From the NCBI GenBank assembly GCA_019638525.1, contig JAHBTO010000003.1:124001-188000 (forward strand): a DNA stretch of 64,000 nucleotides, in the 5' to 3' direction. This document shows positions 43,639 through 52,290 of the stretch, one piece after another; the stretch's first letter is position 1, and every line of letters starts with the position of its first letter. Under the pieces are notes generated by a model. That model saw only the letters and a program-made list of their open reading frames with translations. It made no database searches and was not told where the DNA came from. The position numbers were made by a program, and so were the translations under genes. The stretch comes from Ferruginibacter sp. (GTDB lineage: Bacteria; Bacteroidota; Bacteroidia; Chitinophagales; Chitinophagaceae).

Positions 43639-43997
43639 AGCAAGTTAAAATTTTAAGTTTATGCAATCGTTGCCGCAAAGTTATGTAATTGTGTATTTAT
43701 AAAACTATTTTGATAAACGTATATTTAAAATAAGTAAGATAAAATTGTGTAAATATTAAAAAATATTAAACAATTGAATTCTGTTTTAATAAAAATTAAA
43801 TAAAATAGAATTAATTTTGAAATTATTGATTAAGCCATTTTCTATTCTATTTTAAATATGTTTATTGAAATGGCCGGTTTTATTACCAGGGCATATACTT
43901 ATTTTATTCTCCTCTTGGGTATTTTGTATCAAAAGAAAAACATGATTTAAATGTATATTGCAGTACATACTATTATTAATAGCAAAATATAATACAC
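43639..43997. other. 359-base AT-rich divergent intergenic region between pckA and pepP
   Basis: The region contains the minus-strand pckA promoter (near 43676-43704) and three copies of a 10-mer TTCTRTTTTA: direct at 43779-43788 and 43845-43854, inverted at 43801-43810. It also holds one 30-codon hydrophobic open frame (43858-43950) of doubtful reality. No RNA gene or mobile element is visible. Confidence 0.6.
43676..43704 (-). promoter_or_regulatory. promoter for pckA
   Basis: On the minus strand TAACTTTG (43676-43683) is an exact -7 box. TTTT at 43701-43704 is a one-mismatch -33 box at an acceptable distance (about 17 bases). The leader would be about 32 bases. Confidence 0.5.
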
Positions 43998-45287
43998 ATG
44001 AAATATTTGCCACTCAATCCCGAATTATTTGTTCAAAACAGGAATCGGTTTATTCAAAAAATGGAAAAAAATAGTATTGCTATTTTTAATAGTAATGATG
44101 AATTACCTACCAATGGCGACCAACTGCATCGTTTTAAACAAAACAGCGATTTATATTGGTTAACGGGTATTGAACAGGAAGATACCATGTTGATATTATT
44201 TCCTGATAATCCTGATCCTAAATACAGGGAGGTTTTGGTTTTGGTGAGGCCTAATGAGTTAAAAGAAAAATGGGATGGACACAGGTTGAGGGCTAATGAA
44301 GGAACATCCATTTCGGGTATTAAAACCGTTATTTGGTTAGATACTGTTGATGCAACCCTGCAGCCTTGGATTCATGCAGCAGATACCATTTATCTTAATA
44401 CAAATGAAAACGACCGTAAGTCAAACAATGTTCAGGTAAGAGATTATCGCTATGCAACATTAATGCAACAACGCTTTCCATTACATAATTACAGGCGAAG
44501 TGCAAAAATTTTAAAAGAACTGCGTGCCATTAAAACTGCCCTTGAAGTTGAGGTAATGCAAAAAGCCATCGACATAACCGATATCACTTTTAGAAGAGTG
44601 ATGCAGCTTATAAAACCCGGTATTATGGAATACGAAATTGAAGCAGAGATTTACCATTCTTTTCTGTCGCAAAGAGCAACAGGGCCGGGTTATAGCTCCA
44701 TTATAGCAAGTGGCGACAGGGCAAGAATACTTCATTATATTGATAATAACCAGGAATGCAAGGATGGGGAATTAATTTTGATGGATTTTGGAGCAGAATA
44801 TGGCGGTTATAATGCAGATTTAAGCCGTACAGTACCTGTTAATGGTAAGTTTAGCCGTAGGCAAAAAACCGTGTACAACGCTTGTTTACATTTGCATCAT
44901 TATGCTGCCAGTATTTTAAAACCCGGTATCAGTATTGTAGATTATACCGAAAAAGTTGGTGATGAAGCTACCGTTGTTTTTCAAAAGATTGGGCTGTTAA
45001 AAAAATCGGATATTAAAAACGAAGACCCTGATAACAGGGCTTACAGAAAATACCTGTACCATGGTATTTCTCACCACCTGGGTATAGATGTTCACGACCT
45101 TGGTACAAGAACAGAACCGATAAAAGCAGGCATGGTATTTACTGTAGAACCGGGTATTTATATTGAAGAGGAAAAGATGGGTGTACGAATTGAAAATAAT
45201 TTTTGGATAACCAGGAACGGGAACAAAGATTTGATGAAAAACATCCCAATAACGGTGGAAGAAATTGAAGCTTACATGAAAAAATAA
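43998..45287 (+). CDS. pepP: aminopeptidase P family metallopeptidase
   Basis: A 429-residue M24B enzyme that removes N-terminal residues preceding proline. An N-terminal creatinase-like domain (1 to about 165) precedes the pita-bread catalytic domain. Metal ligands are visible: two Asp in LILMDFGAEYGGYNADLSRTVPV, His in GISHHLGIDVHDLG, Glu in TVEPGIYI and Glu in GVRIENNFWI. It has no signal peptide, so it is cytoplasmic. It begins a group with pssA and purS, with 4 bases between its stop and the pssA ATG. Confidence 0.94.
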   Translation: MKYLPLNPELFVQNRNRFIQKMEKNSIAIFNSNDELPTNGDQLHRFKQNSDLYWLTGIEQEDTMLILFPDNPDPKYREVLVLVRPNELKEKWDGHRLRANEGTSISGIKTVIWLDTVDATLQPWIHAADTIYLNTNENDRKSNNVQVRDYRYATLMQQRFPLHNYRRSAKILKELRAIKTALEVEVMQKAIDITDITFRRVMQLIKPGIMEYEIEAEIYHSFLSQRATGPGYSSIIASGDRARILHYIDNNQECKDGELILMDFGAEYGGYNADLSRTVPVNGKFSRRQKTVYNACLHLHHYAASILKPGISIVDYTEKVGDEATVVFQKIGLLKKSDIKNEDPDNRAYRKYLYHGISHHLGIDVHDLGTRTEPIKAGMVFTVEPGIYIEEEKMGVRIENNFWITRNGNKDLMKNIPITVEEIEAYMKK

Positions 45288-45291
45288 ATTG

Positions 45292-46059
45292 ATGACCAGG
45301 CATATTCCTAATTTATTTACCCTTCTTAATTTAATTTTTGGATGCTTAGCCATTGTGGCTACTTTACAAAACGGTATCGTTATACAATACAATACCGATG
45401 GCACACAGCTTATTGGCATACCCGAAAAAATATGGATGGCATCGCTATTCATTGGCCTGGCAGCGCTTGTAGATTTTCTTGATGGATTTGTAGCCCGCTT
45501 GTTCAATGCTAGTTCTGCTATGGGTAAACAACTAGATTCGTTGGCCGATGTGGTAAGCTTTGGTGTGGCACCCGCAATGATATTGTACCAGTTTTTAAGA
45601 ATGAGTATTGCACAGGAAGAAGATGGTTTAAATGCTTCTATCATTTGGCTTTTGCCTGCATTTATTTTGGCAGCAGCTGGTGCCTGGCGCCTGGCTAAAT
45701 TTAACCTCGATAACTCACAGTCTTATGGTTTTAAAGGTGTGCCCATTCCGGCAGTGGGATTAATGGTAGCATCGTTACCGCTAATTTACTGGAACAACAA
45801 CAGCCAGTTAATTGTAGATATACTTTTTAATAAATGGCTTTTATACGGGCTGATAATTTTGCTTAGTTGGTTAATGGTAAGCAATTTACCCATGATGGCT
45901 TTAAAGTTTAAAGACTTTACAGTAAAAAATAACCTGCCTAAATTTATTTTACTGGCCGTAGCTATTATAGCAGCTTTGTTTTTACAATGGCTGGCTGTGC
46001 CGCTAGTGTTTATCATTTACATTATTTTATCTTTGCTGTTCAAACAAAAACAACCATGA
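45292..46059 (+). CDS. pssA: CDP-diacylglycerol-serine O-phosphatidyltransferase
   Basis: A 255-residue inner-membrane enzyme making phosphatidylserine, the precursor of phosphatidylethanolamine. The CDP-alcohol phosphatidyltransferase motif D-G-x2-A-R-x8-G-x3-D-x3-D is present as DGFVARLFNASSAMGKQLDSLAD. Several hydrophobic helices follow. The start is ATG 45292, because TTG 45289 adds one residue only. The ATGA overlap with purS (start 46056) indicates coupling, although the two pathways are unrelated. Confidence 0.94.
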   Translation: MTRHIPNLFTLLNLIFGCLAIVATLQNGIVIQYNTDGTQLIGIPEKIWMASLFIGLAALVDFLDGFVARLFNASSAMGKQLDSLADVVSFGVAPAMILYQFLRMSIAQEEDGLNASIIWLLPAFILAAAGAWRLAKFNLDNSQSYGFKGVPIPAVGLMVASLPLIYWNNNSQLIVDILFNKWLLYGLIILLSWLMVSNLPMMALKFKDFTVKNNLPKFILLAVAIIAALFLQWLAVPLVFIIYIILSLLFKQKQP

Positions 46060-46301
46060 TATTTACTGTACAGATAAAAGTTATGCCTTTAAAAGATTTG
46101 TTAGACCCACAGGGTAAAGCAGTGCTGGGCGGTTTAGAAAACCTCGGTATAAATAATGTAACAGATGTACGCATAGGTAAGCACATTGATTTGCAGATAG
46201 AAGCTGAAAATAAAGATGCAGCCATTGCTACCTCAACTGAAGCAGCTAAAAAATTACTAGCCAACCCTGTAATGGAGGTATATGAAATATCAGTGAGTTA
46301 G
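46056..46301 (+). CDS. purS: phosphoribosylformylglycinamidine synthase subunit PurS
   Basis: An 81-residue protein matching PurS, the small partner that bridges PurL and PurQ in the FGAM synthase complex of purine synthesis. The opening IFTVQIKVMPLKDLLDPQGKAV and the C-terminal AAKKLLANPVMEVYEI pattern fit. The start is the ATG inside the pssA stop overlap; an upstream frame extension would bury pssA codons. purL and purQ are not in the window. Confidence 0.9.
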   Translation: MIFTVQIKVMPLKDLLDPQGKAVLGGLENLGINNVTDVRIGKHIDLQIEAENKDAAIATSTEAAKKLLANPVMEVYEISVS

Positions 46302-46362
46302 AGTGATACAGTTACTTATTGTAAATGTGTGCATCTGCTGCCATCAATAAAAAAATATAAAA

Positions 46363-47028
46363 GTGCTTTATCTCATTCCTTCTCCCATTGGTAATCTTGC
46401 AGATATCACTTTCAGGGCTATAGAAACATTAAAAGCAGTTGATTTGATACTTGCAGAAGATACCCGTACTTCTTCAATACTGCTTAATCATTACCAGGTT
46501 CAAAAACCTATCACAGCATACCATCAACATAACGAGCATAAGATACTTGCACATTTAACCGGGCAGTTGGCAGCTGGTAAAACAATGGCATTGCTTACAG
46601 ATGCCGGTACACCCGGCATTAGCGACCCTGCTTTTTTACTTGTGAGGGAATGCATAAAAAACAATATCAAAGTAGAATGTTTGCCCGGCGCCACAGCCTT
46701 TGTACCTGCTTTGGTAAATAGCGGTTTACCCATCAATAGTTTTTGTTTTGAAGGTTTTTTGCCTTTAAAAAAAGGAAGGCAAACAATTTTAAAAAAACTG
46801 GCTGATGAAGAAAGGACCATGGTTTTTTATGAAAGCCCTATGCGCCTTGTAAAAACCTTAAACGATTTTATTAATTATTTTGGCCCCCAAAGGCAATGTT
46901 GTGTAAGTCGTGAACTCACAAAAAAATTTGAAGAAAATGCAAGAGGCAGTTTACAGGAGGTATATGATTATTTTAATACTAAAACTGTAAAAGGCGAAAT
47001 TGTAATTGTGGTTGCAGGAAAAGAGTAG
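46363..47028 (+). CDS. rsmI: 16S rRNA 2'-O-ribose methyltransferase RsmI
   Basis: A 221-residue methyltransferase of the tetrapyrrole-methylase fold that modifies C1402 of 16S rRNA. Landmarks are LIPSPIGNLADITFRAIETLK, ILAEDTRTSSILLNHY, ALLTDAGTPGISDPAFLLVREC, PGATAFVPALVNSGLP and EERTMVFYESPMRL. It starts with GTG (46363), because the conserved LYLIPSPIGN must begin here. It lacks the C-terminal extension of longer homologues. A short hairpin follows, and the next gene is 161 bases away. Confidence 0.94.
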   Translation: MLYLIPSPIGNLADITFRAIETLKAVDLILAEDTRTSSILLNHYQVQKPITAYHQHNEHKILAHLTGQLAAGKTMALLTDAGTPGISDPAFLLVRECIKNNIKVECLPGATAFVPALVNSGLPINSFCFEGFLPLKKGRQTILKKLADEERTMVFYESPMRLVKTLNDFINYFGPQRQCCVSRELTKKFEENARGSLQEVYDYFNTKTVKGEIVIVVAGKE

Positions 47029-47189
47029 GCATCTAATTCTTATTAGATCTATAGTATGCTTTGAATTAGCCGGTTCATATCGTTATGTTATAATGTTTTA
47101 TTTTTATTTAGTTTGAATAACCACTTATCAGTTTTATCTTTTTCATAAACTTATTTTACCGAAATTTACCGGCATTTAAATATTAATAC

Positions 47190-49124
47190 ATGAAGCGGAT
47201 ACTTTTTTTATTGATGACGGGATTTTGCTTACAACTTACAGTAAGCGCCCAACCCGATCGTTGGCAACAGGCAGTTAAATACAAAATGACAGTTGATGTA
47301 AATGTACAGACTAACCGTTTTACAGGTAAACAAAAACTGGAGTACAGTAATAACTCTCCTTATTCATTGGATAAAGTGTTTTATCATTTATACTGGAATG
47401 CATTTCAACCAAACAGCAGTATGGATTTACGTAGTCGTGAACTAGGTAAAATTTTAATAAATGGCAGGCCCGATTGGGATGGTAGGGTTAAAGACCGTAT
47501 TGAAAAACTTACTCCTGAAGAGATAGGGTACCAAAAAATAATTTCATTAAAAATGAATGGCGTACCCCAACCATTTAAATACCACGAAACAATATTGGAA
47601 GTGATGCTTACCAAACCTATTGCAGCACATAGCAAAGTAGTTTTTGATATGGAATTTGAAGCCCAGGTACCTTTACAGGTACGCCGTAGCGGGAGGGATA
47701 ATCCAACTACTAAAGTGCGTTATAGTATGAGCCAGTGGTACCCAAAAATGTGTGAGTACGATTATGAAGGTTGGCATCCCACTCCATATATTGCCCGTGA
47801 ATTTTATGGTGTTTGGGGTAATTATGATGTTACCATCAATATTGATAAAAATTATAAACTTGCTGGTACCGGTGTTTTAATGAATGCCGGTGAAATTGGT
47901 TGGGGTTACGATAAGCCCGATACAGATTTAAAACCAACAAATAAAGAAAAACGAACCTGGCATTTTGTGGGCGAAAATGTTCACGATTTTGTTTGGTGTG
48001 CCGATCCTGAGTATAAACACCTGAGTTATAAAATGCCAAACGGGGGACCTGTTTTGCATGTGGTTTATAAATACAAAGAGAATAATTCAAAAAACGATTC
48101 TGCATGGGCTAAAGTGCTTTCAGCAGCTGCAACAGCCTTGCCTTTTATGGAAAAACATTTTGGCAAATACCCTTATCCGCAATATTCTTTTATACAGGGC
48201 GGCGATGGTGGTATGGAGTATCCTATGGCAACTTTATTGATTGGTTACGGGTTAGGTACGGTTTTTCATGAATGGATGCACAGTTGGTACCAAATGATGT
48301 TGGGTACTAATGAAAGTATGTATCCCTGGATGGATGAAGGTTTTACCAGCTATGCAGAAAACCTGGTATCAAAATTTTATAATAAAAAATCTTCCTTAGA
48401 ACAAATGAAGGAAGCATTGGTACGTACACCTGGTAATAAAAACCTGGAAGCTGCCATAGAGACACTGCCTGAAGACCACAGTGGTGCTTACTTGAGTTAT
48501 TTTAGCCTGGCAAAGAGTGGTTTTGAAGAACCTATGACAACACATAGCGATCATTATGAAACAAATTTTGCATACAGCGCTGCTGCTTATTCAAAAGGCG
48601 AAGTTTTTTTAGAACAGTTGGGTTATATAGTAGGAGCAGAGGTAAGAGATAAAATTTTACTGGAATATTATAAACAATGGCGGTTTAAACATCCTAATGC
48701 AACAGATTTTATGAGAGTGTCAGAACAAGTTAGTGGTTTGCAATTAGACTGGTACAAAGAGTATTGGGTAAGTACAATCAAAACCATCGATTATAAAATT
48801 GATAGTTTATGGGAAGATGGTGCTGTTACAAAAATACGTTTAAGAAGAGTTGGTAAAATGCCCATGCCTGTTGATTTGCAGTTAACATATAATGATGGCA
48901 GTACCGAAATGTATTATGTGCCGCTTAACCTGATGTATGGTACTAAACCAAACGAAAACCCCACCCAAAAAAGAATTATAGAAGATGAATGGAAATGGGC
49001 CGATCCTGTTTATACTGTTGAAACTAAACATAAACTAACTGATATTAAAGTGGTGGAAATAGACCCGTCGAAACGAATGGCCGATGTGGACAGAAAAAAT
49101 AATAAACTTGAATTGAACTGGTAA
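47190..49124 (+). CDS. secreted M1-family metallopeptidase
   Basis: A 644-residue exported zinc aminopeptidase. The signal peptide ends TVSA|Q (20). The catalytic set is complete: HEWMH at 360-364 with Glu361, the third zinc ligand Glu383 in MDEGFTSYAENL, and the GGMEYPMA exopeptidase motif at 340-347. An N-terminal beta saddle domain precedes it. It most likely trims peptides in the periplasm or at the surface for nutrition. It has no T9SS tail. Confidence 0.93.
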   Translation: MKRILFLLMTGFCLQLTVSAQPDRWQQAVKYKMTVDVNVQTNRFTGKQKLEYSNNSPYSLDKVFYHLYWNAFQPNSSMDLRSRELGKILINGRPDWDGRVKDRIEKLTPEEIGYQKIISLKMNGVPQPFKYHETILEVMLTKPIAAHSKVVFDMEFEAQVPLQVRRSGRDNPTTKVRYSMSQWYPKMCEYDYEGWHPTPYIAREFYGVWGNYDVTINIDKNYKLAGTGVLMNAGEIGWGYDKPDTDLKPTNKEKRTWHFVGENVHDFVWCADPEYKHLSYKMPNGGPVLHVVYKYKENNSKNDSAWAKVLSAAATALPFMEKHFGKYPYPQYSFIQGGDGGMEYPMATLLIGYGLGTVFHEWMHSWYQMMLGTNESMYPWMDEGFTSYAENLVSKFYNKKSSLEQMKEALVRTPGNKNLEAAIETLPEDHSGAYLSYFSLAKSGFEEPMTTHSDHYETNFAYSAAAYSKGEVFLEQLGYIVGAEVRDKILLEYYKQWRFKHPNATDFMRVSEQVSGLQLDWYKEYWVSTIKTIDYKIDSLWEDGAVTKIRLRRVGKMPMPVDLQLTYNDGSTEMYYVPLNLMYGTKPNENPTQKRIIEDEWKWADPVYTVETKHKLTDIKVVEIDPSKRMADVDRKNNKLELNW

Positions 49125-49197
49125 ATTAAATTTTAAGGTGTATAATATTTTATGCAAGATGCCAGTGCATAATACTGTATTTGACGAAAAATATACA

Positions 49198-49725
49198 ATG
49201 GAAATAAACATCCGCAAAATAAGTGTAGCTGATGTAGAGCAATTATCTGCCCTTGCCAGGCAAACATTTTTTGATACTTTTAAAGATACCTGTACTGCTG
49301 AGGATATGGAAATGTTTTTGCAACAGTATTATAATACAGGTCAGTTAAGTACCGAACTTAACAATCCGCTTACTTATTGTTTTTTTGCAGAAGTGGATGA
49401 TAAACCGGTGGCCTACCTGTATTTTATGGAAGACTATAATAGTTTACCATTAATGAAAAAATGGAAAGCACTTGAGTTAAAACGGATTTATGTTTTAAAA
49501 GAATTTCATGGCAAAGGCATAGCGCAAAAACTAATGGATTATTTTTTAGAGTATGCAACCCATAACAATTACGAAGTAGTATGGTTAAGTGTGTGGGAGC
49601 ATAATTTACGGGCTCAAAAGTTTTATGAAAAATACGGGTTTGTAAATACCGGCTATTCACATAATTTTCCCATTGGTAATACACCTCAAACTGATATTTG
49701 GATTTGGAAATTTTTAAAACAGTAA
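49198..49725 (+). CDS. GNAT family N-acetyltransferase
   Basis: A 175-residue acetyl-CoA-dependent transferase. The GNAT core is visible with the acetyl-CoA loop LKEFHGKGIAQKLMDYFLEYA (Q/R-x2-G-x-G/A), preceded by ELKRIYVL and followed by VWLSVWEHNLRAQKFYEKYGFVNTG. ATG 49198 (MEINIRKIS) is chosen over an upstream start at 49138 that would add a 20-residue tail unlike the family. The substrate is unknown. It lies 73 bases after the M1 peptidase gene, and its stop sits in a terminator. Confidence 0.9.
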   Translation: MEINIRKISVADVEQLSALARQTFFDTFKDTCTAEDMEMFLQQYYNTGQLSTELNNPLTYCFFAEVDDKPVAYLYFMEDYNSLPLMKKWKALELKRIYVLKEFHGKGIAQKLMDYFLEYATHNNYEVVWLSVWEHNLRAQKFYEKYGFVNTGYSHNFPIGNTPQTDIWIWKFLKQ

Positions 49726-49748
49726 ACCCCCGTTAATACGGAGGTTTA
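49723..49748. terminator. bidirectional terminator between the GNAT and response-regulator genes
   Basis: An 11-bp stem with one mismatch (49723-49733 / 49738-49748) and a 4-base loop. The left arm contains the GNAT TAA stop. It can serve both converging genes. Confidence 0.7.
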
Positions 49749-49777
49749 CTATATGTGCTTAATCCTGGATAACAATA

Positions 49778-50416
49778 TTAGCGACCAAAATATTTATTGA
49801 TTGCTTCAATACGGTTGGTAACATGCAGTTTTTCGTAAATATGGTATACATGCTTGCGTACGGTTTCGGTACTTATGAATAATTTCCCCGAAATTTCCTT
49901 GTATAAAAGTCCTGTAGCCAGCATTTCAAGTATTTCATTCTCTCTCTTGGTTAATATTTCTATCCTGTTGGCTTCTGTATTGGTGGTAACTGTTTTGTTT
50001 TGAAAAGCAGCCACTACTTTACTGGCAATCTGGCTGCTCATAGGGGCGCCGCCTTCAATAAGTTCTTTAATACCTTCTAATAATTTTGCAGGTTGAGTTT
50101 TTTTCAGGATATATCCATTAGCCCCAGCACGCAAGGCTTCAAAAATTTTTTCATCATCTTCGTAAACAGTACACATCATAAACAATATGTTTGGATTTGT
50201 TTCTTTAAGTTCACGTACCACTTCAATTCCGTCGATACCATCGCCAAGCCCAATATCCATCAAAACCACTTTAGGATTTAATAAAGGTAATTTCACAAGG
50301 GCTTCTTCGCCGGTAGTACAAGAACCTGCCAATGTATATTCCCCAGAACTTTGGATGATATCTTCAAGCGCAAGCCTTAAATCATTATTATCTTCAACAA
50401 TTGCAACTGTATTCAT
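49778..50416 (-). CDS. NarL/LuxR-type response regulator, orphan
   Basis: A 212-residue transcription factor with a receiver domain (1 to about 120; phospho-acceptor Asp54 in VLMDIGLGDG, acidic pair in IVEDNND, conserved Lys in KKTQPAK). A C-terminal LuxR-type helix-turn-helix follows (EILEMLATGLLYKEISGKLFISTETVRKHVYHIYEKL). ATG 50416 is preferred over a start at 50437 because MNTVAIVEDN is the normal opening. No histidine kinase gene is adjacent, so its partner and regulon are unknown. It may autoregulate, but no operator is evident. Confidence 0.92.
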   Translation of the reverse strand: MNTVAIVEDNNDLRLALEDIIQSSGEYTLAGSCTTGEEALVKLPLLNPKVVLMDIGLGDGIDGIEVVRELKETNPNILFMMCTVYEDDEKIFEALRAGANGYILKKTQPAKLLEGIKELIEGGAPMSSQIASKVVAAFQNKTVTTNTEANRIEILTKRENEILEMLATGLLYKEISGKLFISTETVRKHVYHIYEKLHVTNRIEAINKYFGR

Positions 50417-50479
50417 AATTACTGCAAATGTGCGCAATTAATTGCAGTATGCCAATACCACAAACTGGTAATATAAATA

Positions 50480-51112
50480 CTATTTTACCGGTATATATAA
50501 AAGATATTTTTCGGAAAAAAACGGGCGTGAAAACATTTTTTCTATCTCCCAAACCTTTGGCCTGCAGCCGCTTTCAAATATCTCAGCGGTTAAATCACCG
50601 CCTTTAAGGCATATTAAGCCGTTGGGTACCTCTTTTTGGGCCACTTTATTTTTTGTTATAAGCGGTTTGCTCCATCGCCAAAGATCTTTCAACGGAGCTA
50701 CGGCACGTGAAACAACTACATCAAATTTCCTGTTTTTAATTTCTTCGGCACGTGCATGTTGGGTACTGATATTTTTTAAGCCGATGGCCGAAGAAATTTC
50801 TGTAACTACTTTCAATTTCTTATTAATACTATCAACCAGGTGAAAATTTGTATCAGGATACATGATAGCCAAAGGAATTCCGGGGAAACCACCTCCACAA
50901 CCAAGATCCATTACCTGCATCCCTATATTAAATTCAAATTTAGCAGCAATAGCAAGAGAATGTAATACATGGTGTTCATAAAAATTATCCATGTCTTTTC
51001 TCGATATCACATTAATTTTAGTATTCCAATCGGCATATAATTCATACAATGCTGCAAACTGCGCCAATTGTTGTTGGCTAAAATCATCGAAATACTTTTT
51101 AATTATTTCCAT
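50480..51112 (-). CDS. rsmG: 16S rRNA (guanine-527-N7)-methyltransferase RsmG
   Basis: A 210-residue SAM-dependent rRNA methyltransferase. Motif I VMDLGCGGGFPGIPLAIMYPD and VVVSRAVAPLKDLWRWSKP are diagnostic of RsmG, and the N-terminal YADWNTKINVISRKDMDNFYEHHVLHSLA is typical. The length is normal. Its start overlaps the end of the GT2 gene by 10 bases, so the two are cotranscribed on the minus strand. Loss of this enzyme is known to give low-level streptomycin resistance in other bacteria. Confidence 0.95.
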   Translation of the reverse strand: MEIIKKYFDDFSQQQLAQFAALYELYADWNTKINVISRKDMDNFYEHHVLHSLAIAAKFEFNIGMQVMDLGCGGGFPGIPLAIMYPDTNFHLVDSINKKLKVVTEISSAIGLKNISTQHARAEEIKNRKFDVVVSRAVAPLKDLWRWSKPLITKNKVAQKEVPNGLICLKGGDLTAEIFESGCRPKVWEIEKMFSRPFFSEKYLLYIPVK

Positions 51113-52224
51113 ACTTTTTTTGGTTTTTTAAAAACTGCTGCAGCAAATATCAGGTAATAAAAAAACATCCATATATCAATAATTAAAAACCAGGGATACA
51201 TTTTTTGCTCATCCAATTTTTTCATACAAGGATATAAGATTATTGCCTGTACTAAAAACCGGGTGCCAAAAACTATTAATACCATTTGCCAGTTAAAAAA
51301 AATTAATGAAACTGCCAGTAAGGGGTAAAATAAAAAATGCGATAAGGTATAAAGCCCCAGTAAAAATTTATGTAAGGGTTTATAATATTTCCCGGTGCTG
51401 TAATGCCTGTTTTTTTGACGTATCCAACTTTTCCAGGTTTTAGGTGCATCGCTTAAAGTAAAAGCATCTTTATCAATATTTATTTTGGTATTTGTTTTAG
51501 TTGCCGCCATATTTATAAACAGGTCATCATCGCCGCTGGGTATATTATTATGTGCCGAAAAACCTTTATGCCTGTAAAAAATTGTTTTTTTATAACTAAG
51601 GTTACGTCCCACACCCATGTATGGCTTTCCAGCTAAGGCATAAGAGAAATATTGCATCGCTGTATGAAAAGTTTCCCAGCGAATAAGTTTATTTAACAAT
51701 CCCTTTTTTTTATGAAAAGCACCATAGCCCAAAACAATTTCGGTATCATCATCGTATACTTGCTGCATCTTATCAATCCAAAATTCGCTGGCAGGTACAC
51801 AATCGGCATCGGTGAGTAAAACAATTTCGTACTTAGCTGTTTTGATGCCAACACTTAAAGGAAATTTTTTTCCGGGTATTAGTTTAGCTTCCTGCTTAAG
51901 TTGTACAAAATGAAGTTGTTTATATATTTTTTGGTATTCTTCCAGCAGGTATTTGCTGTCATCATAAGAATTATCATCAACCACTATTACTTCATGCGTG
52001 GTACGGTATTGTTGTACCAATGCACCCGGCAGATTTTTTGCTAAATTTGCGGCTTCATCACGGGCACAAATGATTACTGAAACCGGGTGAGTTTGCGAAG
52101 TTCTCCTGGGTTTTGGCTTATATACTGCCAATCTTATAAAAAAGAAAAGGTAATAAAAAAGCTGTATAAGGGTTACCAGGCAAAATGCGTAAAAAACTAT
52201 TTGCCATATCTGGGTAAAATTCAT
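51103..52224 (-). CDS. membrane-anchored glycosyltransferase family 2 protein
   Basis: A 373-residue inner-membrane enzyme with an N-terminal membrane helix (about 8-30), a cytosolic GT-A domain and two or three C-terminal helices (about 290-360). SVIICARDEAANLAKNLPG, VDDNSYDDS and TDADCVPASEFW (donor/metal Asp residues) define the GT2 fold, followed by SGDDDLFINMAA and RQKNRHYSTGKYY, close to the R/QxxRW processivity motif. It could make a surface polysaccharide or glycolipid; donor and acceptor are unknown. Confidence 0.85.
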   Translation of the reverse strand: MNFTQIWQIVFYAFCLVTLIQLFYYLFFFIRLAVYKPKPRRTSQTHPVSVIICARDEAANLAKNLPGALVQQYRTTHEVIVVDDNSYDDSKYLLEEYQKIYKQLHFVQLKQEAKLIPGKKFPLSVGIKTAKYEIVLLTDADCVPASEFWIDKMQQVYDDDTEIVLGYGAFHKKKGLLNKLIRWETFHTAMQYFSYALAGKPYMGVGRNLSYKKTIFYRHKGFSAHNNIPSGDDDLFINMAATKTNTKINIDKDAFTLSDAPKTWKSWIRQKNRHYSTGKYYKPLHKFLLGLYTLSHFLFYPLLAVSLIFFNWQMVLIVFGTRFLVQAIILYPCMKKLDEQKMYPWFLIIDIWMFFYYLIFAAAVFKKPKKVWK

Positions 52225-52228
52225 GTGG

Positions 52229-52236
52229 CAAAAATA
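52229..52236 (-). promoter_or_regulatory. -7 box immediately upstream of the GT2 start
   Basis: On the minus strand TATTTTTG is an exact -7 consensus, ending only 4 bases before the ATG at 52224, which would produce a leaderless mRNA. No good -33 box is seen, so it may be chance. Confidence 0.35.
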
Positions 52237-52290
52237 ACAGTAATCAGCATTCGTATTTAAAAATACCCGTTAAGTACAAAGATTTATTTT

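Noticed and set aside
49138..49197. Longer GNAT start at 49138
   Set aside because: The added residues (MYNILCKMPVHNTVF...) are unlike family starts, and the frame begins 13 bases after the previous stop in leader sequence.
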